From: Centroberyx gerrardi
Taxonomy: Eukaryota > Chordata > Actinopteri > Beryciformes > Berycidae
DNA length: 64,000 nucleotides
Direction of reading: 5' to 3'
Assembly: GCF_048128805.1 (NCBI RefSeq)
Contig: NC_135997.1
Location: 4,900,116-4,964,115 of the forward strand
Shown: piece after piece, positions 22,830 through 34,800 of the stretch
How positions within the stretch are numbered: the first letter of the stretch is position 1
Layout: the number at the start of each line of letters is the position of its first letter
Notes under the pieces: generated by a model
What the model was told of the DNA's origin: nothing
Seen by the model: the letters and a program-made list of their open reading frames with translations, nothing else
Database searches by the model: none
Position numbers and translations under genes: made by a program

Positions 22830-24030
22830 GCTCCACCATAAGTATTGCTCTATTTTCACAATTTGTTTAACTGTTAGATGTCACACATTTTAATTTTGAA
22901 TAAATTAATTAAAACTTCTATTACATGCACATTTTCTCCTCTTCATTCCGCTGCTGCAGCACAACTAGCCGCCACTTCATTTCTAAAATAAATCAACAGC
23001 TACCAAAAATCTACTTTTGTTATAGGGTCCATTTTAATTTTTGTGGGGGTTTTTTTCCAACCAAAAGCACTTGAATGCACAACAAGTCATATTTATAACT
23101 GATAAACTCAGAAGACGGGGGTTACGAAGAGGACTTGAAGGCAGCATAATGCCATCTTTCACATTTCATAATAGTTGTTAATGCCACTAGATGGCAATGT
23201 GCACTGTCAAACCATGTGCTACAAACATGTGGAGAGAAAGTACAGAATTACCCTCTTATATCTTACTGATTACGTCAAACCACACAACAGGATGTTATAT
23301 GATGGCAAAATCCTGTATAATTGGGATCTGTATGTTACATGATAAATACTTTCCATAGCATATACAGTATATTATGCTTTGTGGTGGTGGCCTTGTGATT
23401 TCACATTATTATCCTCTTTTCAAACTCCTAATACGCAAACACACCTGAAATATCCACCTGTGACATTTGGGGGGAAGACAACTGAAGACTGTGGGCACAT
23501 TGAACTGTGAGATGAGCCTGTGTGACCAAATACAGTGGAGTGTTATTAACAGTAGCTAAAAACATTTTATTGATCTCATTTCCACTAAAAATATTCCTGA
23601 GTTATGTGATAAAGATGGACCTGCAGGTTTGACCCCTGCACAGCCTCATGCCACAATAAAGGCTGAATATCAGGTAAAACAGGTCGTGCCAAGCCCTACT
23701 GCTGCAGCCTTGTGGGAGGGGTGGCAGGACAGAATATAATAGTTTACAGAAGATACTTCCTTATTGAATGTTAAACACGCTTATTGTGGAAGCAAGACAC
23801 ATTTTTGGCAAACGTTCAAAAGATATAAGATCAGCCTCAGACAAGACAACCTTAGGTAAGACAACCTTTTATCAGTGAATCAGATGCAAGTGGATTAGAC
23901 GTGAAAACTAAAAATTGAATAGGCTACTGTAGTAACAGTAAATGTAAAGTTGGATTGCGAGTGGAAACATGTTGATAAGGAATATAGTTTGATAATAGGG
24001 AGCTCAGAAATCATTAAAAACATATGACGT
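22830..24030. other. intergenic, no gene seen
   Basis: No supported gene or recognisable element boundary. Confidence 0.45.
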
Positions 24031-24032
24031 TT

Positions 24033-25036
24033 CAGTGGTGGAAAAAGTACTAAAATCCTTTACTTAAGTAAAAGTAGCAATACCATAATGGAAAAATACT
24101 TAATTAAAAGCAAAGGTTCTGCATTCAAAAGTTAAATGTACTGTATCAAAAGTAAAAGCACTTGTTCTGAAGAATTGTTGCTTTCAGAGTGTTAAATTAT
24201 TGATGCATTATCCTGTAAGAAGTATTTTAATGTTGTAGGTCTATTGTAGTTTAAACTCTAACAATGCATCATATTGTATGAGCAGAGGTGGGATGTAACA
24301 AAGTAAAAATACTTCATTACTTAACTTCATTAAGTAAGATTTTCAAGTATCTGTACTTTAAGTTTTTCTTTCACTCAAGACTTTTTACTTTTACTCACTA
24401 CATTTCAAAAGAAAAATCTGTACTTTCTACCCACTACATTTTCAAAACAGACTCGTTACTCTCGGGAAATCATCAACTGATTTTCTAAAACATTTTTATT
24501 TTCAGCATCAGGCAGCTTCCATCCCGGAAGCAGCCAAGAGCCTTAATGTGATTGGCTTGTTCAGCAAAGCGACACCAAAAATTAGGGAAAGGGACAAAGA
24601 GAGAAGCAACACGAAGAAGAGAGAAGCAACAGAGAGAGAATTAGGGTTCAAGTTAGTGATTTGAACTACAGACTCTTTCTCATCTGGAATTCAGAGCAAC
24701 GCTCAACAGAAAACCAGTTTAGAACATTAGAAATGACTTTTTTAGAGAACGACTTTTACTTTTATACTTTAAGTAAATGTAAGTACACGTACTTTTATAC
24801 TTTGACTTGAGTAAAGGATTTGAAATGGTACTTCAACTTCTACCAGAGTATTATTTTTAAATGAGTATTTGCACTTTTACTTTTAAAAGCTTATTCTGCA
24901 GATGTGTGTAGTGGAGTAAAAACTACAATATTTCCCTCTGAAATGAGTAAAAGTGTACGTCTCACAAAATGGAAATTCTCAAGTAAAGTGCCAGTACCTC
25001 AAAACTGTACTTTGAGTAAATGTACTTAGTTACGTT
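24033..25036. mobile_element. nested hAT-like AAGTA-rich MITEs
   Basis: The outer element starts CAGTGGTGGAAAAAGTACT and ends in AGTAAATGTACTTAGTTAC. At 24283 a second start, CAGAGGTGGGATGTAACAAAG, opens an inner element of the same general type. Dense AAGTA/TACTT strings are typical of these teleost repeats. The block ends about 240 bp before the slc35c1 start codon. Confidence 0.6.
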
Positions 25037-25099
25037 AAGCATAATTGTATCTGGTCATGTGTGGTAGTGTGTCTCTTTAAGAAAAAACCATCACAGAAC

Positions 25100-25278
25100 T
25101 GCAAACCAGGAAGTAGTCAGGAAGTGTAGCCGGAGGAGGTTTTCTCATGTTTGTGTATATAAAGCCTCATTGGTTTTGCATCCTCTAGATGTGAGACAAC
25201 ACCGTTAGTCCGCTTTACAGTTTAGCTCACCTAAATGCTGCGGTTTTTACCCATTTCGCCTCTGTTTCTTTGCTAATC
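25100..25278 (+). promoter_or_regulatory. slc35c1: slc35c1 promoter and 5' UTR
   Basis: Two CAGGAAGT ETS-type sites lie at 25107-25114 and 25118-25125, and a TATA-like TATATAAA at 25156-25163. These would place transcription initiation near 25190, about 90 bp before the start codon. Inferred from motifs and position. Confidence 0.5.
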
Positions 25279-27010
25279 ATGAACAGGATCCAGCTGAAGC
25301 GGTCGAACATCCTCAGAATGGCTCTGGCCAACTCGGACTCGATGGATGAAGAAGGACGCGGAGAGACTTTTATCCTCCGAGCTATGCGAATAGCGGCTGT
25401 CGTTGTACTATATTGGTTCATTTCAATCACAATGGTGTTTCTCAATAATTATCTGCTGGATAATCGAGACTTGGACGCACCCTTGTTTGTGACTTTTTAC
25501 CAGTGCGTGGTGACTGTGGGACTGTGTTGGCTCATGCAATTACTGTCCAAGTTGTGCCCGGGACTAATTGACTTCCCGTCTGTCAAATTCGACCTGAAGA
25601 CGTCCCGGGAGGTCCTGCCGTTATCCATCGTGTTTATCGGCATGATAACCTTCAACAACCTGTGCCTGAAGTACGTCGGAGTCGCTTTCTACACGGTCGG
25701 TCGTTCCCTCAGCACGCTTTTCAATGTGCTGTTATCGTACATCATCCTGAAACAGAGCACATCCTTCAAAGCCATACTGTGCTGTGGGGTCATTCTGGGT
25801 AGGTGTCATTCTCTTCTCCTGGAATTTAAACCACACTTTCATTTGGGATGAAGAAACTCGGTTTATGGCCTGGTTTTGTGTTAATTTGCAACTGGGGCGA
25901 TATGCAAACCTTTGTTGAAATAGGCCAACGGCTGAGAATAAAATCTGCACTCAGTTTATCCTGGCACTGAAAAGACACAGTATTGCCATTTGTGGCTTAC
26001 GTTTCAACATTTTGGCTGTCTTAAAACCTCTCATCTTTATAGAGTTTGTAAAACAAGCTGAAAACATGGATAACTCAGTTGTGTGATATTACGTGGTTAT
26101 GTTTCTAACCATGGGCAGTATCAGCATCATCATTTCAAAACAGTTTCAGCAAAGGTTTCATCTGCCTTTATGCAGACCGATGCAAGACCAATGAATTTTG
26201 AGGTTTTAAAAGAATGCCAATAAGCCGTACAAAGGAGGTAATTATAAATATAACCATTATTTCCTTGCGAAACTCTAACAACACTGGTTTGCACCGAAAA
26301 GTGGCTCTATGGAAAGTCATGGAGGGACATTGTGGAAGCCGAGATATTTCAGTGGCCTTTCCAGTGTCAAGCATGTTCTTCATTGTGTGCTTTGTCATTA
26401 AAACCCTGCATGTTTGCCTTGTTCCTCAGGTGGATTCTGGCTCGGCGTGGACCAGGAAAGCATGGCGGGCTCCCTCTCCTGGTCCGGCGTCTTCTTCGGG
26501 GTGCTGGCCAGCGCCTGCGTCTCCCTCAACGCCATCTACACCAAGAAGGTGATGCCGGCGGTGGACGGGAACATCTGGAAGCTGTCCTACTACAACAACA
26601 TCAACGCCTGCGTCCTCTTCCTGCCGCTCATCCTGGTGTTCGGCGAGCTGGGCCACCTCGCCAGCTTCAGCCGCCTGGGCGACCTCAACTTCTGGGGCAT
26701 GATGACGCTCGGGGGAGTGTTCGGGTTCGCCATCGGCTACGTCACGGGCCTGCAGATCAAGTACACCAGCCCGCTCACGCACAACGTCTCGGGGACGGCG
26801 AAGGCCTGCGCGCAGACCGTCATCGCTGTGGTGTACAACTCGTCCAGTAAGAGCCTGCTGTGGTGGACCAGTAACATGATGGTGCTGGGCGGCTCGTCGG
26901 CCTACACCTGGGTCAAAAGCCTCGAGATGAAGAAGGTCTCCCAGAAAATCCCCCAGGACACCGCCAGGGAAAAACTGCTGCCGGGGGAGAAGAGCAACCA
27001 GGGAGTGTAA
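25279..27010 (+). CDS. slc35c1: GDP-fucose transporter 1 (solute carrier 35C1)
   Basis: Antiporter that brings GDP-fucose into the Golgi lumen for fucosylation. Coding exons are 25279-25798 and 26430-27010 (366 aa), joined by a 631-bp intron with a GTAGGT donor and a TTCCTCAG acceptor splitting a Gly codon. ATG 25279 is chosen because [16 protein letters not shown] matches the human N-terminus (MNRxxLKRSxIL). The nucleotide-sugar transporter fold is clear: about ten hydrophobic segments, with [20 protein letters not shown] near residues 115-135, [18 protein letters not shown] in exon 2, and [20 protein letters not shown] near residue 265. The C-terminus is lysine/glutamate-rich. Length fits the human 364 aa. 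Exon 2 is much more GC-rich than its surroundings, which produces long shadow ORFs on both strands. The cryptochrome gene follows on the same strand. Confidence 0.97.
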
Positions 27011-27493
27011 CCGGCAAACCCAGATTGTCTGCTGTTCTCCGGTGTGTGTGTGAGAATGTGAAATAATGCAGACATTCAGCATAATGACTGATTACAGCTG
27101 GTACATACCGTGGATTCAGTTGCACAGTTTGTTTTGGCTGCAGTGATTTTCGGTTGGGTTTAATGGTCGGGAGGCGTGGGTTTTATACAGTTTGACATGG
27201 AGTCAAAGGGTTTTAATGGCTTTATATTCTATTTAAAGATATTGCCATTCATTATGGGCCTTTTTAAAATTATGTTGAAAATGACTGAGCAATATGATGA
27301 TTTTTCTTATGGCCAGGAAAAAGAGTGAGGGAAAATTGTTCAAAATTTTCCATTCACAAGGAGGGCATAAGGATATTTATTTGGATTGAGGGTATTGGTG
27401 TCATACAGGAATGAAGGAACTTTTATACATTTTTCATTGAATTAATTGTGTTGATTTTTATTAGAAGGGATATCAAACGTAAAAATTGAAACT
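27011..27493 (+). other. slc35c1: slc35c1 3' region
   Basis: AT-rich sequence after the stop codon with no coding frame; probably 3' UTR. I see no obvious AATAAA close to the stop. The first good one is AATAAA at 29264-29269, which, if used, would put the next hAT-type element inside the 3' UTR. Confidence 0.4.
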
Positions 27494-27501
27494 ATCTTTA
27501 T

Positions 27502-28588
27502 TAGGGGTGTCACGATTCTCCAAATCCACGATTTGATTTGACTTTCGATTTTAAGGTCACGATTCGATTCGATTTTTGATTTAAACAGTTTGTTTTTTTC
27601 AGCACTGACGGCTATGCCATTGTTAGACTATCAAGTCTTGATTTGTAAAGATCAACAGATCATTGGTTTTATGCCCTGACAACTATCATTTACATTTTCA
27701 AATTCTTCTTTAAAAAGATTGTATCAAGTGCCATATTACTGCCATGTTTTTTTTTTTGGAATGTACCACACTAAGGCCATATGGTCAAATTTTTTCAAAG
27801 TTTTTCCATTTAAAAAAACACAACTTTCCCTTTTAATTTGGTACCAAATACATGGCAAGGCGATTCAGGGCGTCTCCTTACTTCAGTCAGTGTCAACATT
27901 CACAGTATGACAACAAAACAGATCCTTCCTATCTTGGCTAACGATAAGCTTTCAAAATACATACAAAACCTCCAGCGCTTCAGCCCACACAGTAATAAGA
28001 TCAGACAGTAACAGTCGCCAAACAAATATGGAAAAAGTCGCCAAACTTATGGATAAAAGTCGCTGCAACCCGGCCAGTCCTCCTACCGACTCTTCGGCGC
28101 ACTGCCTCCCGGAAAACAGCGTCCGTCTCCGGCGGTGAGAGCAGGTACGTCCCGCTGTTTAGTGAAGGTGATCTTGTGTCTTGTTTTATCGAGCAAGAAC
28201 AAGCGATTTCGATCAAAAGACTTCAACTCACAATGTCTTCGTAACTTTCCACTACATACGGCGGGTCAGGTTCTGTCTCACAGCACAATCTGACAGCTTC
28301 CAGAAGGTTTTAAAAGCGTGACGCTTAGCCGGCGAAGCCATTTTTAGATCTAACGTTACCGGTGGAGGACGACTAAACCCGGGGAAAATCAAACGTCTCA
28401 CCAGATATACAGTATTTTCCGGTTCCGGTTCATTGTTGACAACTTGAAGTATAAAACAAAGCTGATAACTTGATTTTCATTTTTTGGTACATTTTAAACG
28501 ATTTAAAAATGACGGGCGCTCTTGGGCGCTATATGGAACGCTCATTTCGATCGATTTTCGATTTAGAATCGAAATCGTGACACCCCTA
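27502..28588. mobile_element. nonautonomous hAT-type transposon, intact ends
   Basis: A 1,087-bp element with terminal inverted repeats TAGGGGTGTCACGATT and AATCGTGACACCCCTA, flanked by a perfect 8-bp target duplication ATCTTTAT (27494-27501 and 28589-28596). The ends are rich in CGATT/AATCG strings. The middle (about 28000-28430) is CpG-rich. No transposase frame is present; the 71-codon minus ORF is not recognisable. It looks like an internal deletion derivative. Confidence 0.88.
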
Positions 28589-28599
28589 ATCTTTATGTA

Positions 28600-30720
28600 T
28601 GTCACTATCCTGTTAATGGTTTTAGGGTACCGGAACAATGTGTTGTTTCTCGGATATGAACCAAACCAAGATTACAGGAGCTCCACTGAATAGACGGCTC
28701 GAGGGAATCAGAGATTTCATGTTGGTGTATTACTGGCATTTACACCATAATTGGCCTTTTATCTCATGAGTAAAACACTATTTCAAAGTGTTAAAGCCAT
28801 GAGTTTGAAGATTGATTTTTAAGATTTTATTTCCAGTATATTTGTGTATTATGTTTCAGAGCTATGATGAGTCCAAGTTTGGGTTTACGTTGTAAGCATA
28901 GTCCTTGACATCAGCTCTATGCAAATACATTTGCATTTCAAAATAAGGTTACAGAACTGGGACAGACTGAAGGGAGCAGCTTGTAATATTATCTACAGGG
29001 TCTTTTGCTTTTCAGATGATGCTCTCTCCGCTTGTGTTAACTGTGGCGTACATGTGTTGGTATCTTTACATTTCACAGCACGGTATACCTAGTTACCAGG
29101 TGGGACATCTGCTCCAAAACACCACACAACATCACACCTGATAACTATCTCTATGTATTTGCCATTGGTTGTTAACGTATTATGAAGCAAAGAATAGGCC
29201 TGTCAAAACGGCATCAACTGTAATGGGGTCAGTTGGACACACCCACTGGTAAATACACTGTGAAATAAAATGATACATTCTGTCTGTATTTCTGCTCAGG
29301 GTTTCCTTTTAAATACATGTTTCTCCAAAATTATGTAAGGCTTTCAGAATTGAAGAGGCAATATAACTGCCAGTGAGGGTTGTCAGTTTTTAAGGTGGAA
29401 TTGTTTTTTTTAAAGGTGAAATTATGTTGTGGCTGTCTCACATATACTAAAGATAATGCTGGTCCTTCATTTGGTGTACTATTTTGAGAAGCTAAATTAA
29501 AAAATAGACTGTGGGACTGTGCTGTCTTTAAATGATGTTCAGTGTAGTTTTTTTACTATTTTCCTTTTTTAATCAAACTATGCGGTGCTAGATTGAAGAT
29601 CTATTCCCATAACACCACTTGTCAGGTTGGTAGAAACTTTCATTGAAGACACTAGATGGCAGTAATAAGACATAAACATATTTCACTCTCATGTCTTGGG
29701 TTTCTCAGTGTAACCTAGGGATTCTCAAGTCTCAAGTCCCACGTCAAAACATCCTGAACAGGTAACCCTTTGTCCAGGGCAGAGGGAACCCCATCAAACA
29801 TTTCAGTCTGTGTTACTCAGCACAGAATTATTTATCACTCTTTAGAAATGAGATGGTAACCGTGCACCTGCTGAAACGTGAGCAGAATAACCTTTCTATC
29901 AATAATTCCCTCAGTGTGATGAAGAATAGATGAAGTCTGAGAACAGGTGAGTGAAATAAAAAATGCAGAATTCATCAGTATGCAGGAACACTCTGAAACC
30001 CAGACAGTGTGCATTACATAGGCTGCTTCTGGATTCCCACGAGCCAGTGCAATACATGATTATTAAGTAAAATAGCTTTATTTGGACCAACAAGACAGAC
30101 AAGAAATAACAGTTAAAACCATAATTTCTCAGGATGCTTATCTAACAGTTGTTTAGAATAGGCATATCTATGTGTGCTTTAACTTAGTTACTTACTTACT
30201 GAACTTAGTTCAGAAGTTTCTTGTCTTTTCTGGCCTTGACATAGTCATATTAGGCCTTGAATATGTGAAATCCCCAAGCTTTTTGAGCCTAATCGGTAAT
30301 AGGCTACAATCAGTAATTTGCCAAAGTGTGCCTCTGGAGCCAGAACCACCGGTGCGGAATTAATCAGAGGTTTTGGCTTATTGGTAACCAAGTTCAATTA
30401 ATTATTTCATGCAGTGGCCTCGGCGTAAAATATGTACTGAAATCAGCTAGGATTATTATCACATCTTAATTGTGTAACAACACAGACTGTGAAGAAATTG
30501 CGACTGAAAAGATGAAACGAGATGAAAAGTCTTCACCTCTTCATTTGAAGTCCAGTGGGTTTTGTGTCTATTTTGTTGGATAACAAGATGAAGAGGCTCA
30601 GCTTGTTATCCGACGATGAGACCGTATCGCTCCTGGAGGTTGTAATTTACTAGGCTCTTTGGGGTTTCGTTTCAACACTGACCGACAGTTTAACTCCGAC
30701 TTGATATCAGTTTTCCGCAT
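28600..30720. other. spacer between slc35c1 and cry, no gene seen
   Basis: No supported coding frame. It holds the AATAAA at 29264-29269 that could end slc35c1 transcripts. Confidence 0.45.
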
Positions 30721-30768
30721 CATGTTGCAACTGTCTGCAGGTTATTATGGAATAGGCTGCGTGTATCT

Positions 30769-30944
30769 TATATAAAACAATGATGTGCTCGCTTACATAA
30801 AATCACCGGTGGCTCAACACGCGCTGCACGAGACAGTCGACGGCAGGGCGCCGGGTACGCTAGACTTATGCTGCCTTCAAATGCTCCTCGTAAAGTCGTA
30901 CTTCCAAGGTCAGACTTTGATAACACAACTTGTGCCTTATGTAG
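30769..30944 (+). promoter_or_regulatory. distal cry upstream region with D-box sites
   Basis: TATATAAAA at 30769-30777 is followed by TTACATAA at 30793-30800, a perfect D-box core on the minus strand. A CpG-rich stretch (30810-30870), CCAAGGTCA at 30904-30912 (nuclear-receptor half-site) and a near D-box TTATGTAG at 30937-30944 follow. It lies about 1 kb before the cryptochrome start. It may be a distal promoter or light/clock-responsive enhancer; this is inference. Confidence 0.35.
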
Positions 30945-31540
30945 TCGGACACAAAATTGACACTGGGACAAAATTGTTTTTGACGGCTGTTGTTTTATTT
31001 TAGAAATCAAGCGTTATATAGGTATGCTACTTTGTGCTGCAGTTGCAAAATGAAGAGAATTGATACTGTGATAAACACAAAAATGCATGACAATTAAAAG
31101 TTATGAGTGAAAAGAGAAACATACAACGATAGGCCTACTAATTATTTGTACAGAACGCCCAATAATAACATATATTAGGCCAATAGAAAACACACCACTT
31201 AAAGCAATTTCCCAAATTGTTGTGAACCGTTGGTAATTTCGATATTTTGTACAGGACCTTGAAGCAGCAGGGCAGACGAACATGTCCGTGCTAAAGAAGT
31301 AGTAGTCCCATCTGTGTTCAATTTGAGATGGGCAAATAGCAACATAAAACTGTTGACCTCGTTTACTTTTACATTCGTATTAGACCACTTGGTAAATTAA
31401 GCTTATATAAGTCAATATTCCTGAATGTATGTAGCTGCAGTGCGTTTAAAGCATCTACAGGCTGTCGAGTAGTGAAGAATAGATGGTGTGGGAACAACCA
31501 TAAACAGTTACTGAAGAAGAGGCATTGTGGACCGTTTAAA

Positions 31541-31868
31541 ACATCACGTATTTGTCTCCGTCAGTCAGTTTGTAAACACACTAGAGGAACGTGACAAGGT
31601 GGCGAATACACGTGTTGAACGGCCAATCAGAACCAAAGATTCTCCCTCATTCTTGCACGTGCGGATGTGTAGCCAATAGGAGACCAGACCGTTGGAAGTT
31701 GATGACGCCTCGTATCAGTGAATGTAGCTGCATCACAAGTCGAATACAAGAGAGTAACGTGGTTGACAGAGGAATGGTCTTACTTTTCTAAAGCTTGAGA
31801 TCGACTTGACTCATCGAACTTATTTAACTCAAACATTGTAATCTTTTCGAAGACTTTTGTTTTTAATC
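31541..31868 (+). promoter_or_regulatory. cry proximal promoter with four E-box-type sites
   Basis: Perfect CACGTG E-boxes lie at 31609-31614 and 31656-31661. AACGTG E'-box-like sites lie at 31588-31593 and 31756-31761. CCAAT boxes are at 31623-31627 and 31673-31677, a TGACGC half-CRE at 31703-31708, and a forkhead-like TGTAAACA at 31571-31578. CACGTG sites are the known CLOCK-BMAL1 targets in clock-gene promoters. The arrangement fits clock feedback control, but binding is not shown. Confidence 0.55.
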
Positions 31869-34800
31869 ATGGTGGTAAATTCTGTTCACTGGTTCCGCAA
31901 AGGTCTGAGGCTGCACGATAACCCCGCTTTACAGGAGGCTTTGGACGGAGCGGACACGGTGCGTTGTGTTTATATTTTGGACCCTTGGTTCGCAGGTTCT
32001 GCTAATGTTGGACTCAACCGATGGAGGTCAGTGTTAAAAATCTAGACAGAAACCTAACTACTTTTCTCACATTGTTCTTTCCCCAACTCTGCCCACAAGT
32101 AACTAACTCAGAAAGAAAACTGTGAATCCTGTGATTTAGAATTAGCTAAGTCATACGAAACAGTGGCATCAAACAAGTTAGCGTAACGCTGGCTAGCATG
32201 ACAAGCAACACATTGGCTAGCTTGCTGCCTTGAAACATAAAGGTCGATGTCCTAAAGCGGATTTTGTACAGTAATATAAATCAGCACACGAAATGTTAAA
32301 TTGTTAATTGGTCTCTCTGAAAGCTAGCTTTCAGCAGCCCCGCGTCCTCAGATTTTGCATTAACAACATGAATGCAAAATTAATTAACAACATTAACGCA
32401 AAATCTGCATTAATGCATTAATTATCATTAATTAACTCAGTTAACATCAGTCATAACATTTGACGACATAATAGAGCACTAAAACTATTGTCTGATGCAC
32501 TTGTAAAAGAAAACTCTTGCAATCCATGGCAAGTGTTAGACAGACACTTTTATGTTTTGCAGACTTCAGGATGTCATTGCACGTAAGGGTTAGATCACAT
32601 GCTGAAAAGTCCCACTTTAGTCTGTTCAGACACTTTGGGGACCCATGCGGGGGAAGCATGAACATGAAGGGCTGTCACTGTTTAACTGTTTCAGCGGTTG
32701 AGACACCTTAAATTAAAGCTGACAGCCTCTACATTAAGCTCAGGGAAACTGTACCATTCCACATCCAAAGTAATTACAGTATCGGGCCATATTATCAACC
32801 ACTGTCCAAATACTTTGCTCACTGTATAGCCAGTTTAATGTAATTGTGCACAAGTTGTAGTATTACCATAATGCAACTAAAACTTTGTACCATTCAGAAG
32901 TTCTGTCAGACAGGAATTCATCACACAAAACAGAATAACACATCAAGGAAGCCACTATGGTATTGCATACATGCTAATTTGCTGTTATGTTTGTTTCTTT
33001 TCAGGTTTTTATTGGAGTCCTTGGAGGACCTGGACACAAGCCTCCGTAAACTAAATTCCAGGCTGTTTGTGGTCCGTGGACAACCCACAGATGTCTTTCC
33101 ACGCCTGTTCAAGGTTAGTATCAAATTAGTGGTAGGAAATGGAAAAAGATTTGCTATTGCTTATTTTGTAGTATTCAGGCCCATTCACATGATTTTGTTC
33201 CTTGAGTTATTCTGGAAGTGAACTTGAACGGCCCCCAAAGCTGGGTATCTACATGGTATAAGTCCTTGGAATTAAAGTAAACATTTCCTATCATTTCCTG
33301 TCGGTAGTTTTCAAATTAGGGATTTGCTGAGCATGCATTGCCCTGCCTCACATTCAGTTACAGACTTTCATACATGGGAGCTGGCCAGAACAACTGCAGT
33401 CTTCTAGTGTTGGTCACTGAGAAGCTCTGAATCAGCATTTTTCTGTCCACAATCCCACTTTCTGTGCCATATTAACATCTGTAAATAGCCTACTTATTCA
33501 CAGGCTGTGTTTTGATTTTGTCATAGAAGGGTCCGACAATCACAAGCTGACCAGCTCATTGGTTATGTCTAGCAGCTAGTCACTACTATGCCTGACATTA
33601 GGTAGGATACTGTAATTGTACAGTTTTCCACAGACAAGCATGAAAAATGCAGACGTGGTAATTGACCTGTTTGAAAGGCAATGATTTATGCTGTAACAGA
33701 GCATCTCTATCAAGCAGCATGCATGTGTATACACATACTCAAACTATATCTGTGAACAGCTTAGTCTCTTCAATCCATGCTGAGCCCTTGTTGTCATGGT
33801 TTAGCTCTATTGTACCTCCTTTGGCTGAGCCACCTTCATCATGCAAAACCACACCACCCTGCAGTTTTACATAACTTGCAAGCTGGCAGAGGAGTATGTC
33901 TTCTTGTTTTGGTGTGGCCTTGGCACTGCAGCAATATTTTTATGCAGGCATGGAAAAGTCTAAAATTTTATTATGTGTAAATTAAGATATAAGGTCCATC
34001 CTTCACGCAGGCCACCTGAACAGAAAATGTTTGAGGTTTTTTGTCACATTCTGACTGCTATTTTAATATCAGAAGTATGTCAGTTCGTACCTGCTAAATA
34101 GATGCCCATATATTTTAGCCTTGCAAGCTAAACCTTCATTACAGCAAATGCTAGTAAGGAGGAAGTCATTCTGTTATTTTGCCTGTTTGTATTTAACTTA
34201 GAACATGAGCTATATGACTAATTAGCTATTTAGTAAATAATTTGATGTAAACTGTGGCAGTTGGTGTCCCTTCCGTTCATCATGGGAGTGACATAACGAA
34301 ACAGTTTCACAAACATGACCTGCAGTTGCTCAGTTAAAAAGGTATAATTCAAACAGCAAAACCAAGCTCCTCGTTTACTGACTACAGTGTCGGCTACATC
34401 AAAGTAGCTTACGATTTGGACCAAGTAAATTATATAGCCTATTTGGTTTGCAGTGGGGCTTAATTCTGTATGGAATGCTTTGTCTTTCTCATGTACATCA
34501 AATGTACATTTTGTGCTTAAAGCACATTTCATATTTAGTAGAAACATAAGGCAGTGACAAGTCTGCACAAAATGTCTATTAAATGTTTAAATGGCCTAAG
34601 TACTGATCTGAATGGCATGACTCATCAAAAGGATGGTATTGTCATTTGTCCTTTTTTAGCAGTTTTAAATAGCTTATTATGAAAATCACCCCATAGAATC
34701 ATTACACTTCAATCTTGTCTGTCTTCATTCTTGTTATTTTGGTCTGTTTTAAAGTATCATAACTTTTAAATTATGCCATTACCACTCACCTTAGACTGTC

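Noticed and set aside
26332..26850. 172-codon + strand ORF
   Set aside because: Out-of-frame reading of slc35c1 exon 2.
26426..27082. 218-codon minus-strand ORF
   Set aside because: Shadow of the GC-rich slc35c1 exon 2; low-complexity His/Arg/Glu product with no family.
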